Source: an uncultured Clostridia bacterium
Lineage (GTDB): Bacteria > Bacillota_A > Clostridia > TANB77 > CAG-508
Direction of reading: 5' to 3'
Length of the DNA stretch: 7,713 nt
Assembly (NCBI GenBank): GCA_947594095.1
Contig: CANQEA010000062.1
Span: 1 to 7,713 of the forward strand
Shown here in pieces: positions 1 through 5,327 of the stretch. The translations under genes and the position numbers were made by a program. Below the pieces are notes generated by a model. The model was not told where the DNA came from and searched no databases. It saw nothing but the letters and a program-made list of their open reading frames with translations. The stretch's first letter is position 1, and each line of letters starts with the position of its first letter.

Positions 1-164
1 GTTTCAACAAAATTTGGAATTAAATCAAATCTTCTTTGTAATTGAACGTCAATTTGACTCCATGCATTATCTACTTTAATTTTAGCTTGAGCTAAACTAT
101 TGTAGATACCAATGAAAGCAACTACAATAACAACAACAATTGCTAAAATAATCCAACCGACCAT
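1..164 (-). CDS. lemA: LemA family membrane protein, N-terminal part (3' end outside window)
   Basis: The visible 54 codons start with ATG at 164, preceded by a strong AAGGAGGA site (171-178). Residues 3-20 are one hydrophobic helix ([18 protein letters not shown]). It is followed by [20 protein letters not shown] and then [14 protein letters not shown]. The [21 protein letters not shown] stretch is the hallmark of the LemA family: an N-terminal membrane anchor followed by a helical-bundle domain. The cellular role of LemA proteins is poorly defined. In other bacteria the gene often sits beside TPM-domain or HtpX-like genes, but the downstream neighbour here is outside the window. The gene has its own promoter at 201-229. 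The C-terminal part cannot be judged. Confidence 0.9.
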   Translation of the reverse strand, partial: MVGWIILAIVVVIVVAFIGIYNSLAQAKIKVDNAWSQIDVQLQRRFDLIPNFVE

Positions 165-200
165 AAACAATCCTCCTTAATTAATATTATGTACAAAAAT

Positions 201-229
201 ATAATAACATATTAATGAATTTTTGACAA
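201..229 (-). promoter_or_regulatory. sigma-A promoter of the lemA-type gene
   Basis: On the minus strand TTGTCA (224-229) is separated by exactly 17 bases from TATTAT (201-206). Transcription would start near 194, giving a leader of about 30 bases before the ATG at 164. It lies just downstream of the terminator of the preceding minus-strand gene, so the lemA-type gene is an independent unit. Assigned by motif match and spacing only. Confidence 0.7.
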
Positions 230-254
230 GTAAAATAAAAAGTTTTTTAAAGCT

Positions 255-290
255 AAAGAAAGCACCATACTTTCGTATGATGCTCTTTTT
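255..290 (-). terminator. Hairpin terminator of the 116-residue gene
   Basis: Read on the minus strand, AGCATCATAC and GTATGGTGCT (arms 275-284 and 261-270) pair over 10 bp with one U.G wobble, around a GAAA tetraloop (271-274). The U-rich tail on this strand is interrupted (TTCTTT). It starts 10 bases after the stop codon of the gene at 294-644. A CTTTTT run follows the hairpin on the plus strand as well, but no plus-strand gene lies upstream, so the minus direction is the useful one. Confidence 0.65.
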
Positions 291-293
291 AGT

Positions 294-644
294 TTAAGCC
301 TTTTTCACTGAAACCGGCTCAAAAGCGTGCTGACAAAGTTTAATGAATTCAACGACTGTATATTCCGAATGAAAGCATTGATGGTCGCATTTGCGACATT
401 GCTTAAGTCGAAGATACCATTCCGCTGATTCAGGTTCACCTAATCTTATGAACCTATTTTTTTCTTTGTCAAAGCGGAAATCATATTGGTCACAATTAAA
501 ACTTTTTTCAATCCGAATCACAATAGAATCTAGACTCTCGGCTTCGTCTAAAGCTTTGAGAGATTCAGAGCCTTCTGAACCATAGAATTGAAAATAATTG
601 CGTGACAATAATTGTTCCTTTAACGCTCGAAGATTATTATCCAT
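294..644 (-). CDS. Unrecognised 116-residue protein with a C-terminal Cys/His cluster
   Basis: I do not recognise this protein. The start at 644 is well supported: AAGGAGGG (649-656) lies at good spacing and a promoter lies at 709-737. There is no signal peptide or membrane segment, so it is probably cytoplasmic. The N-terminal half is charged (MDNNLRALKEQLLSR). The C-terminal third holds C83, C86, H88, C90, H92, C104 and H106 (QCRKCDHQCFH, then KLCQH), a spacing that could bind a metal such as zinc; that is inference. Base composition is about 36% GC by hand count, against 27% for a sample stretch of the exonuclease gene. Six of its eight arginines use CGN codons, whereas the neighbours prefer AGA, which suggests acquisition by transfer. 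It is a single-gene unit with its own promoter, dyad and terminator. It is real by these signals; its function is unknown. Confidence 0.75.
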   Translation of the reverse strand: MDNNLRALKEQLLSRNYFQFYGSEGSESLKALDEAESLDSIVIRIEKSFNCDQYDFRFDKEKNRFIRLGEPESAEWYLRLKQCRKCDHQCFHSEYTVVEFIKLCQHAFEPVSVKKA

Positions 645-680
645 TTTTCCCTCCTTGCAATCGCTTGTGAGTAAACTACC

Positions 681-703
681 TGTTACTTAAGAACAAAGTA
701 ACA
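681..703. repeat. Perfect 8-bp inverted repeat at the start of the 116-residue gene's transcript; candidate operator
   Basis: TGTTACTT (681-688) and AAGTAACA (696-703) are exact reverse complements separated by 7 bases. The predicted transcription start on the minus strand is about 702, so the dyad covers roughly +1 to +22, a classic position for a repressor site. In RNA it would also form a 5'-terminal stem-loop. A third copy of TGTTACTT stands alone at 754-761. The binding protein is unknown. Confidence 0.55.
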
Positions 704-708
704 ATATT

Positions 709-737
709 ATATTAACATAACATTAATAAATTGTCAA
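709..737 (-). promoter_or_regulatory. sigma-A promoter of the 116-residue gene
   Basis: On the minus strand a perfect -35 box TTGACA (732-737) is followed after 17 bases by TAATAT (709-714). The start point would be near 702, leaving a leader of about 58 bases that contains the dyad at 681-703. A lone TGTTACTT copy (754-761) lies upstream of the -35 box. Assigned by motif and spacing. Confidence 0.75.
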
Positions 738-930
738 CTTTTTAAAATATAAATGTTACTTGATAAAAAGATTTATAAAAACTTTATTCATTTTTTTATT
801 GTAACTATTTTCTTAATTTGCATTTTACTTAAAAATTTATTCATATTTGAAAATCTATAACATATACTATTATTAGGTAAAAGAGATGGACAAAATTGAC
901 AAACTGTGTAAACATGAGATAAAACAAAAT
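738..930. other. AT-rich divergent intergenic region
   Basis: The genes at 294-644 (minus) and 992-1975 (plus) diverge, leaving 347 bases without a gene. It holds a promoter at each end (709-737 minus, 931-959 plus), the dyad at 681-703 and its extra half-site at 754-761. A second TTGACA at 896-901 has no good -10 box at the right distance. The middle (about 765-890) is very AT-rich and I see no credible small gene, RNA or terminator in it. Confidence 0.6.
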
Positions 931-959
931 TTGACAAAAAAAGAAAAATATAGTATAAT
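931..959 (+). promoter_or_regulatory. Perfect-consensus sigma-A promoter of the cell-wall hydrolase unit
   Basis: TTGACA (931-936), a 17-base A-rich spacer and TATAAT (954-959) match the housekeeping consensus at every position. Transcription should start near 966, giving a leader of about 26 bases before the ATG at 992. It is the only clear promoter ahead of the three plus-strand genes at 992-3925. Confidence 0.85.
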
Positions 960-976
960 AAATACGTTGTTAAAAG

Positions 977-982
977 AAAGGA
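977..982 (+). promoter_or_regulatory. Ribosome binding site that places the hydrolase start at 992
   Basis: AAAGGA (977-982) directly abuts an ATG at 983, which is too close for initiation. It is 9 bases from the in-frame ATG at 992, a normal distance. The start at 992 is therefore preferred, removing three residues from the longest reading frame. Confidence 0.65.
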
Positions 983-991
983 ATGAATACA

Positions 992-1975
992 ATGAAAATG
1001 CAAGAGAAAGCTTCAATGTCTATATTAAAGACAATATGTGTAGCTATTATCTTTATATTAATATCAGGAATCACAGTACTTGCAACAAATGCTAACTTAA
1101 AAGACGTAAAAATAGTACTAAAAAACGGATATGAAATGGATGCATTAACTTCTAAAACAAAAGTATCAGACATATTAGAAGAAAACAATATATTATTAGA
1201 AGAAAATCAAAAAACAATTCCTGACCTAAACGAAGAAATCAAATCAGGAGACAAAATAAAAATAGTTGATATGTCATACAACGAAGTACAAATTGCGCAA
1301 ATATCAAAAGAAGGTGTAGAAACATCAATAAATCAATTACTAGAAAGTTATGCACCAATTACAGAAAAAATAGTAGTTGAGCAAGTAGCAATACCATTTG
1401 AAACAATAACAAAAAATACTACAGGAGACACAACAGACACAAAAAATCAAGTAATACAACAAGGAAAAGACGGTTTAAAAGAAGTAACATATAAAGTAAA
1501 ATATCAAAATGACATAGAAATTGAGAAAAAAGTAATCTCAGAAAAAGTAATTAAAGAACCAGTAAACAAAATTGTACAAGTACAAAAAAACGTAACATCT
1601 AGAGCAGGTGGAGCAAGAACAGCAAGTTATTCAGGCGGAAAATGGTCATACTCTGCAGCAGAATTCGACTTACTATGTGCAATAACAGCACAAGAATGTA
1701 GTTCAAGTTATGTAGGCTCTTTAGCAGTTATAACAACAGCATGTAACAGAGCAGATAAAAAAGGAACAGATCCATTAACAGAATACAAAGCAAAAGGCCA
1801 ATTCTGTTATTCAATTGATTCACACTGGAAAAAAAGACTAAACGGAAACTATGCAAGTTTCGTAGCACAAGCTGTAACAGATGCACTAAATGGAGCAAGA
1901 AACCACAGTTACTACTCATTTAGAGCAGCAGGAACACATTCAGGTGAATATATAGGAGGAAATGTATATTTTTAA
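992..1975 (+). CDS. Exported cell-wall hydrolase with DUF348, G5 and SleB-like domains
   Basis: A 327-residue protein when started at 992. Residues 11-34 are a hydrophobic segment (CVAIIFILISGITVLA), a signal peptide or membrane anchor. Residues 39-93 match a DUF348 (YabE-type) domain (VKIVLKNGYEMDALT...VSDILEENNI). Residues 127-197 match a G5 domain (IPFETITK, then VTYKVKY, then EPVNKIVQV), thought to bind cell-wall sugars. From about 220 to the end is a SleB/CwlJ-type hydrolase domain (Hydrolase_2): LLCAITAQE with the likely catalytic Glu235, ACNRA, GQF, and the terminal IGGNVYF. SleB-type enzymes are lytic transglycosylases acting on peptidoglycan, best known in spore-cortex degradation. 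The strong housekeeping promoter argues for vegetative wall remodelling instead; that is inference. A hairpin terminator begins 3 bases after the stop codon. Confidence 0.85.
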   Translation: MKMQEKASMSILKTICVAIIFILISGITVLATNANLKDVKIVLKNGYEMDALTSKTKVSDILEENNILLEENQKTIPDLNEEIKSGDKIKIVDMSYNEVQIAQISKEGVETSINQLLESYAPITEKIVVEQVAIPFETITKNTTGDTTDTKNQVIQQGKDGLKEVTYKVKYQNDIEIEKKVISEKVIKEPVNKIVQVQKNVTSRAGGARTASYSGGKWSYSAAEFDLLCAITAQECSSSYVGSLAVITTACNRADKKGTDPLTEYKAKGQFCYSIDSHWKKRLNGNYASFVAQAVTDALNGARNHSYYSFRAAGTHSGEYIGGNVYF

Positions 1976-1978
1976 ATC

Positions 1979-2002
1979 AAAAAGTGCCTATGGCACTTTT
2001 TT
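1979..2002 (+). terminator. Hairpin terminator between the hydrolase and exonuclease genes
   Basis: AAAAAGTGCC (1979-1988) and GGCACTTTTT (1992-2001) form a perfect 10-bp stem with a TAT loop, its 3' arm ending in six Ts. The stem begins 3 bases after the hydrolase stop codon (1973-1975), within reach of a ribosome stopped there. The next gene starts at 2021 with no promoter in between, so the terminator must be partial if the downstream genes use the same promoter. Confidence 0.8.
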
Positions 2003-2020
2003 GCAAGAAGGGAAAAAATA

Positions 2021-2776
2021 ATGAAACTAATATCATGGAATGTAAATGGAATAAGAGCATGCGTAAACAAAGGATTTAAAGATTTTTTTAAAAGAGAAGA
2101 CGCAGACATATTTTGTATTCAAGAAACAAAATGTATGCCAGATCAAATAGAACTTAAATTTAAAGGATATGAAAGTTATTGGAATAGTGCAGAAAGAAAA
2201 GGATATTCTGGAACAGCAATATTTACAAAAACAAAGCCAATAAGTGTACAATATGGAATAGGAATAGAAGAGCATGACAAAGAAGGACGAGTTATAACTC
2301 TAGAATTTGAAGACTTTTATATGGTAAACATCTATACCCCTAACTCGAAAAGAGAATTAGAAAGACTAGATTACAGGCAAATATGGGAAGACGAAATAAG
2401 GAAATATCTATTAAAACTTAACGAAAATAAACCAGTTATTATGTGTGGAGACCTAAATGTAGCACATAAAGAAATAGACTTAAAAAACCCAAAATCAAAT
2501 AGAGGAAATGCAGGATTTACAGATGAAGAAAGAAACAAAATGACAGAGCTTTTAGATGCAGGTTTTACTGACTCATTTAGATACTTATACCCAGACAAAA
2601 CAGATTGTTACTCTTGGTGGTCATATATGGGCAGAGCAAGAGAAAAAAATATTGGGTGGCGTATAGATTATTTTATAGTATCAGATAGCATAAAAAGTAA
2701 CATAAAAGAGGCAATGATATATGATAAGGTAATGGGTAGTGACCATTGCCCAGTAGGACTTATATTTGAAAAATAA
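2021..2776 (+). CDS. exoA: Exodeoxyribonuclease III (AP endonuclease, ExoIII family)
   Basis: A 251-residue, full-length member of the ExoIII/APE1 endonuclease-exonuclease-phosphatase family. It cleaves DNA at abasic sites and removes 3'-blocking groups in base-excision repair, using Mg2+. All key residues are visible: N7 ([10 protein letters not shown]), E35 (CIQETK, metal ligand), Y105 (NIYTPN), D144 and N146 (GDLNVAH), D216 (WRIDYF), and D241-H242 (GSDHCP). The YSWWSY segment near residue 197 is also typical. The start at 2021 has an AGAAGGG site (2006-2012) 8 bases upstream. The AI-2E family gene follows 15 bases later, suggesting co-transcription. No own promoter is visible; the preceding terminator implies read-through. 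Family assignment is firm. The symbol follows the B. subtilis name; xth is the alternative. Confidence 0.95.
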   Translation: MKLISWNVNGIRACVNKGFKDFFKREDADIFCIQETKCMPDQIELKFKGYESYWNSAERKGYSGTAIFTKTKPISVQYGIGIEEHDKEGRVITLEFEDFYMVNIYTPNSKRELERLDYRQIWEDEIRKYLLKLNENKPVIMCGDLNVAHKEIDLKNPKSNRGNAGFTDEERNKMTELLDAGFTDSFRYLYPDKTDCYSWWSYMGRAREKNIGWRIDYFIVSDSIKSNIKEAMIYDKVMGSDHCPVGLIFEK

Positions 2777-2791
2777 AGGAGGAATCTATTA

Positions 2792-3925
2792 GTGAACGAA
2801 ATAAAAAATCACTGGAAAAAGTGGTTATACTGGTTTTTTCTTGGTGTAGCAATAATTATAGTATATAAAGCATTAGACAACTTTGGAGACGTCATGGGAG
2901 TCGTAAAAAAGTTTTTTGCTATAATTAGTCCATTTTTTGCAGGACTATTAATTGCATATATACTATATGTACCATGTAGAAAAGTAGAAGCAACATACAA
3001 AAAATCAAAATCTAAATTTATAAAGAAAAAAGCAAGAACCTTAAGCATTGCGACAGTATACATAATAGTATTATTGTTGATAATTATATTATTAAATGTA
3101 ATTCTACCAGTAGTAATAGAGAGTGTGAAAGATTTAATAAACAATATACAAGGATATTATGAGCAAGCAATGCAAAGCTATCAAAATTTACCAGAAGATA
3201 ATTGGTTTAAAAGTGGAATCGCAAATGAAATAGTAAAAAGCATACAAGGAATCGATATAAAACAATATATAAATTTAGACAATATTATATCATATCTAAT
3301 AAATGCAATAGGTGCAGTAACTAGTGTATTTAATGTATTTGTGGCTGTAATTGTATCAACATACATATTAGTTGAAAGAGACAAAATTATGAACTTTATC
3401 AAAAAGCTTACATATGTAATGTTTAAAGAAAGAACTTATAAAAATATAGATAAATACTTTAATCATTCAAACGAAATATTCTTCAAATTTATAGCAAGTC
3501 AATTTCTTGATGCTGTTGTAGTTGGAGTATTAGTTACAATTGCCTTATCAATTATGCAAATAAAATATGCACCATTATTTGGATTCTTAATTGGATTATT
3601 TAACATGATACCATATGTTGGAGCAATTATTGCCGTAGTAGTTGTAGCGATCATAAACTTAATTACTGGAGGATTTTCACAAACAATATGGATGTTAATT
3701 GTAGTAATTATTTTACAACAAATAGATGCAAATATTATAAATCCAAAAATTGTAGGTCAATCTTTAAAAGTAAGTCCATTACTTGTAATGTTAGCAATAA
3801 CAATTGGAGGAGCATATTTTGGAATACTTGGAATGTTCTTAGCAGTGCCTGTAATGGCAGTATTAAAAATTTTAACAGAAGATTATATAAATTATAAAAT
3901 ATCAATAAAACAAAAAGAACTATAG
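2792..3925 (+). CDS. AI-2E/PerM family transporter-like membrane protein
   Basis: A 377-residue polytopic membrane protein of the AI-2E transporter (PerM, UPF0118) family. Hydrophobic segments lie near residues 12-27, 41-62, 84-109, 175-194, 238-256, 259-291 (probably two), 299-312 and 329-360. The family signature is in the C-terminal third: FGFLIGLFNMIPYVGAII and then INPKIVGQSLKVSPLLVML, with GILGMFLAVPV. Members have been linked to autoinducer-2 export or to Na+/H+ antiport, so the substrate cannot be stated. The segment between about 110 and 170 is the usual non-membrane insert. Translation begins at GTG 2792, behind a strong AAAGGAGG (2775-2782) that overlaps the stop codon of the exonuclease gene. 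No convincing terminator follows; the next gene has its own promoter. Confidence 0.9.
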   Translation: MNEIKNHWKKWLYWFFLGVAIIIVYKALDNFGDVMGVVKKFFAIISPFFAGLLIAYILYVPCRKVEATYKKSKSKFIKKKARTLSIATVYIIVLLLIIILLNVILPVVIESVKDLINNIQGYYEQAMQSYQNLPEDNWFKSGIANEIVKSIQGIDIKQYINLDNIISYLINAIGAVTSVFNVFVAVIVSTYILVERDKIMNFIKKLTYVMFKERTYKNIDKYFNHSNEIFFKFIASQFLDAVVVGVLVTIALSIMQIKYAPLFGFLIGLFNMIPYVGAIIAVVVVAIINLITGGFSQTIWMLIVVIILQQIDANIINPKIVGQSLKVSPLLVMLAITIGGAYFGILGMFLAVPVMAVLKILTEDYINYKISIKQKEL

Positions 3926-3946
3926 AAATACTTTTGAATTTATGTG

Positions 3947-3975
3947 TTGCCAAATAAATATATATATGCTATACT
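3947..3975 (+). promoter_or_regulatory. Extended -10 promoter of the MNT/HEPN pair
   Basis: TTGCCA (3947-3952), 17 bases, then TATACT (3970-3975) preceded by TGC, an extended -10 element. Transcription would start near 3982, so the leader before the ATG at 4000 is only about 18 bases. It makes the toxin-antitoxin-like pair independent of the AI-2E family gene 74 bases upstream. Confidence 0.7.
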
Positions 3976-3987
3976 TAGAAAGAGAAT

Positions 3988-3992
3988 GGAGG
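3988..3992 (+). promoter_or_regulatory. Ribosome binding site that places the MNT start at 4000
   Basis: GGAGG with flanking T and A (3987-3993) ends 1 base before an ATG at 3994 but 7 bases before the in-frame ATG at 4000. The second ATG has the normal spacing and is preferred. This shortens the longest reading frame by two residues. Confidence 0.65.
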
Positions 3993-3999
3993 AATGAAA

Positions 4000-4362
4000 A
4001 TGCCTAATATACCAAATAAAATAAAAGATATTATACAAGAGTTTACAATACAAGTAAATAAACTGCTTTCAAGTAGAATAAAAAAAATTATTTTATATGG
4101 ATCATATGCAAGAGGAGATTTTAATGAAAATTCCGACATAGATATTATGATTTTAACAGATTTGAATGATGAAGAGATTATAGAATATAGAGATAAAGTT
4201 TCAGATATAGCATTTGATATTGAATTTAATAACAAATTTGATATAATGTTATCTCCACTAGTTAAAAATATAGATAAGTTTAATTATTGGCTACAAGCAT
4301 TGCCTTTTTATATGAATGTTCAAAAGGAAGGGGTGGTGTTAGTTGAATCAAAAGGTATCTAA
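4000..4362 (+). CDS. MNT-type minimal nucleotidyltransferase, probable antitoxin
   Basis: A 120-residue protein of the DNA polymerase beta-like minimal nucleotidyltransferase superfamily. Residues 34-48 (GSYARGDFNENSDID) are the GSX10DXD active-site signature with metal-binding D46 and D48. D81 in KFDIMLSP is the likely third carboxylate. All catalytic elements are intact. The tail (LPFYMNVQKEGVVL) is typical of MNT proteins paired with HEPN partners. In characterised HEPN/MNT systems such as MntA/HepT, the MNT protein neutralises the HEPN ribonuclease by transferring AMP to it. Here the next gene encodes a HEPN protein and overlaps this one by 20 bases, supporting the same role by inference. 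The product is cytoplasmic, with no signal or membrane segment. Confidence 0.88.
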   Translation: MPNIPNKIKDIIQEFTIQVNKLLSSRIKKIILYGSYARGDFNENSDIDIMILTDLNDEEIIEYRDKVSDIAFDIEFNNKFDIMLSPLVKNIDKFNYWLQALPFYMNVQKEGVVLVESKGI

Positions 4363-4738
4363 GGAATTAGCTAATCATAGATTAGAACAAGCTAAAGAAG
4401 ATTTGGATGCAGGATATTTATTATACGAAAAAGAGTTTTTTAAATCAGCTAATAATAGAGCATATTATTCAATATTTCATAGTATTAAAGCTGTACTAGC
4501 TCTAGAGCCTATTGACTTTAAAAGCCATAAAAATGTACTTGCTTATTTTAATAAAAATTATATTAATACTGAAATTTTTCCTAAATCAATGGGAAGAAAA
4601 ATAATTAATGCAAGTACAATTAGAGAAGACAGTGATTATGACGATGAATTTGTTGTAAACAGTAGTAAAACAAAAGAACAATTAGAGGTTGCAAAAGAAT
4701 TAATAGAATTAGTAGAAAAATATTTACTAAATAAATAA
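4343..4738 (+). CDS. HEPN-domain protein, probable ribonuclease toxin
   Basis: A 131-residue helical protein with a HEPN domain of the PF05168/UPF0332 type. The diagnostic segment is NNRAYYSIFHSIKAVL (residues 37-52), where R39 and H46 give an RX6H motif, within the RX4-6H active site of HEPN ribonucleases. The first helix (NHRLEQAKEDLDAGYLLYEK) is also typical. The HXY extension, whose tyrosine is AMPylated in HepT-type toxins, is absent: H46 is followed by S-I. Translation must start at TTG 4343, because an in-frame TAG directly precedes it. A GGAAGGGGTGG site (4326-4336) lies 6 bases upstream. The start lies inside the nucleotidyltransferase gene, so the two are probably translationally coupled. 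Toxin activity is inferred from family and context. A non-toxic HEPN/MNT pair, such as one linked to nucleotide binding, is the alternative. Confidence 0.85.
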   Translation: MNQKVSKELANHRLEQAKEDLDAGYLLYEKEFFKSANNRAYYSIFHSIKAVLALEPIDFKSHKNVLAYFNKNYINTEIFPKSMGRKIINASTIREDSDYDDEFVVNSSKTKEQLEVAKELIELVEKYLLNK

Positions 4739-4766
4739 AAAGCTTTGGCGAAGCCAGAGCTTTTTT
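4738..4766. terminator. Bidirectional terminator between convergent genes
   Basis: AAAAGCTTTGGC (arm ending 4749) pairs with GCCAGAGCTTTT (from 4753) around a GAA loop: 12 bp with one wobble, T-run to 4766. On the plus strand it ends the HEPN gene (stop at 4738). On the minus strand the mirrored T-run ends the COG2426-type gene, whose stop codon (4765-4767) overlaps the hairpin's tail. Only 26 bases separate the two convergent stops. Confidence 0.88.
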
Positions 4767-5295
4767 AAGCATTTAACAAATATTGTATACCTCCGTTTGC
4801 TAAAACCATAATAAGTCCAGCAACAATAGTACCCAAAATAATTGGTGGAACAGCCTTCTTAGGTGGCATATCTAAAAAGTTAGCAATAAGAGAACCAACC
4901 CAAGCGCCAGTCGTAGGAATTGGAACAGCAACAAAAACAAACAAGCCAAAAGCTGCAAAATTTTGAAGTCTTTTACTTTCCGCAATTTTTTTGGTTGCCC
5001 TTTCAGAAGCCCAATCAATAATTATTTTAAAAGGTTTCCATCTTCCCAAAAAGTTAAATATAGGTCTTGCATACTTAACAATAAAATAAACCGGTAAAAC
5101 ATTACCAATTAATCCACAAATAAATGCGGGAAGTGGAGAAAGACCAAAAACATATTGAGAAATTACTGCTGCATATCTAAGTTCAATGATAGGTGTTGCA
5201 CCTAAAATAATAGTAAAAATATATTTAATAATATCTGGTAAACCTGCCATAACGAATGTCAAACAATGATTATTATTTGACAAACCTCCTTTCAT
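4765..5295 (-). CDS. COG2426-type small membrane protein ('small multi-drug export' family)
   Basis: Up to 176 residues, matching the family annotated as small multi-drug export protein (PF06695/COG2426). Visible signatures are a first membrane helix ending in ATPIIELRYAAVIS (residues 33-46), a second helix (AFICGLIGNVLPVYFIV), a basic loop, then FVAVPIPTTGAWVGSLIA (121-138), and a last helix (IILGTIVAGLIMVLANG). The export function rests on the family name only and is not well established. The start is uncertain. ATG 5295 has no upstream ribosome binding site. A perfect AAAGGAGG (5285-5292) lies inside codons 2-4, pointing to a later start; ATG 5250 would give 161 residues, with the family core intact. 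It lies 32 bases after the HD-GYP gene and has no own promoter, so it is probably co-transcribed with it. Confidence 0.82.
   Translation of the reverse strand: MKGGLSNNNHCLTFVMAGLPDIIKYIFTIILGATPIIELRYAAVISQYVFGLSPLPAFICGLIGNVLPVYFIVKYARPIFNFLGRWKPFKIIIDWASERATKKIAESKRLQNFAAFGLFVFVAVPIPTTGAWVGSLIANFLDMPPKKAVPPIILGTIVAGLIMVLANGGIQYLLNA
5257..5292 (-). promoter_or_regulatory. Ribosome binding site plus hairpin upstream of ATG 5250
   Basis: On the minus strand AAAGGAGG (5292-5285) is followed 2 bases later by TGTCAAA (5282-5276), a 12-base spacer, and its exact complement TTTGACA (5263-5257). Six bases then lead to ATG 5250. If the 7-bp stem forms, the ribosome binding site lies an effective 8 bases from ATG 5250. 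Without it the distance is 34 bases. The stem is AT-rich and its stability was not computed. Confidence 0.4.
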
Positions 5296-5327
5296 AATTG
5301 AATCTTAAACTAAATAAAACTTAAAAA

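Noticed and set aside
391..585. 64-codon plus-strand frame opposite the unknown gene
   Set aside because: It is antisense to a gene with promoter, ribosome binding site and terminator, and has none of these itself.
896..924. Second promoter from TTGACA at 896-901
   Set aside because: The position 17 bases downstream (919-924) has no recognisable -10 box, so it is at most a weak or decoy -35 element.
983..991. ATG at 983 as start of the cell-wall hydrolase
   Set aside because: The ribosome binding site directly abuts it; ATG 992 has normal spacing.
886..1095. 69-codon plus-strand reading frame
   Set aside because: It runs across the perfect promoter at 931-959 and overlaps the hydrolase start in another frame, with no convincing ribosome binding site.
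3918..3938. Possible terminator after the AI-2E family gene
   Set aside because: Only a short AAAAG/CTTTT pairing around a long loop can be drawn; there is no GC-containing stem.
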